Assembly: GCA_016207585.1 (NCBI GenBank)
Contig: JACQPI010000222.1
Span: 1 to 5,718 of the forward strand
From: Elusimicrobiota bacterium
GTDB taxonomy: Bacteria; Elusimicrobiota; Elusimicrobia; UBA1565; JACRDR01
Length of the DNA: 5,718 bases
Reading direction: 5' to 3'
Positions 5,400-5,718 of the stretch are shown here, piece after piece. The notes beneath the pieces are model-generated. The model had not been told where the DNA came from, searched no databases, and saw only the letters and a list, made by a program, of their open reading frames with translations. Made by a program: the position numbers and the translations under genes. Numbering within the stretch: position 1 is the stretch's first letter; the number at the start of each line of letters is the position of its first letter.

Positions 5400-5718
5400 C
5401 GGGCGCGGCGGTTCTCCCCTCGCCCTGTCCTCCGCGACCTGAGTCGCCGAGGGCGGGCGCGGCGGTTCTCCCCTCGCCCTGTCCCAGCGGGCTAGAGACC
5501 GCTGGGGCGGGCGCGGCGGGTTCCCGAACAGTCTCGAAGGCCAACCGCGCCTCCGGAGAGCGCCCCGACCCGGAAGAGGCTGTCGCATCCAAAAGCAGTT
5601 CATCGCCTTCCCGCAGCATCATGGTCCGGAACCCGTTGCGCCCTGGGACCTCGACGCGCAGGCCGTGCCGCGTCCACTCGGCTCGGCGCAGCCGCAGCAC
5701 CGGCACGCCGCGCCGCGC
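5359..5718 (-). CDS. Unrecognised protein, C-terminal part, cut by the window edge
   Basis: The minus-strand frame is open to the right edge and ends at TGA (5359-5361). A GTG at 5706 could start a 115-residue protein, but the frame continues without a stop to 5718, so this is more likely the end of a longer gene. The edge-proximal part (about 5535-5718) looks genuinely coding: G/C-ending codons and balanced sequence such as GLRVEVPGRNGFRTMML and REGDELLLDA. I do not recognise the family. The last ~60 residues are low complexity, rich in A, P, G and R. They include two copies of GQGEGRTAAP, 18 residues apart, made by the 54-bp DNA repeat, which suggests the repeat has lengthened the C-terminus. 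The end overlaps the convergent flippase by 41 nt. Parts of this tail may not be functional protein. Confidence 0.55.
   Translation of the reverse strand, partial: ARRGVPVLRLRRAEWTRHGLRVEVPGRNGFRTMMLREGDELLLDATASSGSGRSPEARLAFETVREPAAPAPAVSSPLGQGEGRTAAPALGDSGRGGQGEGRTAAPVTRGILEPAALPR
5401..5519. repeat. 54-bp-period repeat with conserved 30-nt blocks and variable hairpin cores
   Basis: Two identical 30-nt blocks lie at 5401-5430 and 5455-5484; a third begins at 5509, where only the first 11 nt (GGGCGCGGCGG) clearly match. The period is exactly 54. The two 24-nt cores between them, 5431-5454 and 5485-5508, have different sequences, but each helps form a hairpin. Core 1 gives a 10-bp stem with one C/C mismatch (5429-5438 with 5443-5452, loop CTGA). 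Core 2 gives a perfect 8-bp stem (5483-5490 with 5499-5506, loop GCTAGAGA). In both, outer arms CGCCC and GGGCG pair with the same unpaired spacers. The array starts two bases after the flippase stop and lies inside the convergent reading frame. There is no T-run, but it could still separate convergent transcripts. It resembles palindromic intergenic repeat families in general form. Confidence 0.8.

Noticed and set aside
5401..5519. CRISPR-like pattern: 30-nt repeats with 24-nt spacers
   Set aside because: Only two full repeats are present, the 'spacers' are themselves palindromic, the unit is in frame with a coding sequence, and no cas genes are visible.
5400..5519. Classical rho-independent terminator between the convergent flippase and right-edge gene
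   Set aside because: Strong hairpins exist, but neither strand has a T-run after them, so an intrinsic terminator cannot be called from sequence.

Overview
The window is GC-rich (my estimate is low-to-mid 60s percent) and densely coding, with G/C-ending codons and no gene-free stretch over 300 bases. It looks like a chromosomal segment of a high-GC, probably Gram-negative or otherwise envelope-bearing bacterium: there are two Sec-type signal peptides and cell-surface polysaccharide genes. The partial tRNA at the left edge lacks an encoded CCA end. I cannot name the phylum from the sequence; an uncultured lineage is possible but unproven.

Layout: (1) positions 1-28 are the 3' end of a tRNA on the + strand. 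(2) 50-1033 (+) is a SAM-dependent methyltransferase with an N-terminal zinc ribbon, of the kind common in polysaccharide clusters. (3) Three minus-strand genes lie head-to-tail, transcribed right to left: 2887-3852 (calcineurin-like metallophosphoesterase), 1777-2862 (exported HEAT-repeat-like protein) and 1030-1725 (small exported protein of unknown function). The gaps are 24 and 51 bases, so they probably form an operon. (4) 3942-5399 (+) is a Wzx-type polysaccharide flippase, divergent from the operon. (5) 5359 to the right edge (-) is the C-terminal part of an unrecognised protein. Its tail is built from a 54-bp repeat with hairpin-forming cores.

The flippase and the methyltransferase fit envelope glycan assembly: one moves lipid-linked oligosaccharide across the inner membrane and the other could methylate a sugar or carrier intermediate. 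The minus-strand operon has no clear catalytic link to that pathway. Its two exported products and one apparently cytoplasmic phosphoesterase are mostly uncharacterised.

The most interesting DNA lies between genes. The 90-bp divergent region 3852-3942 carries a near-consensus sigma70-type promoter for the operon, whose -35 box overlaps a candidate -35 of the flippase promoter. The flippase -10 is placed so that its transcript would start at the ATG (leaderless). At 5401-5519 two identical 30-nt blocks flank 24-nt cores that differ in sequence but keep base pairing. I see no convincing evidence of a new defence or mobile system here.
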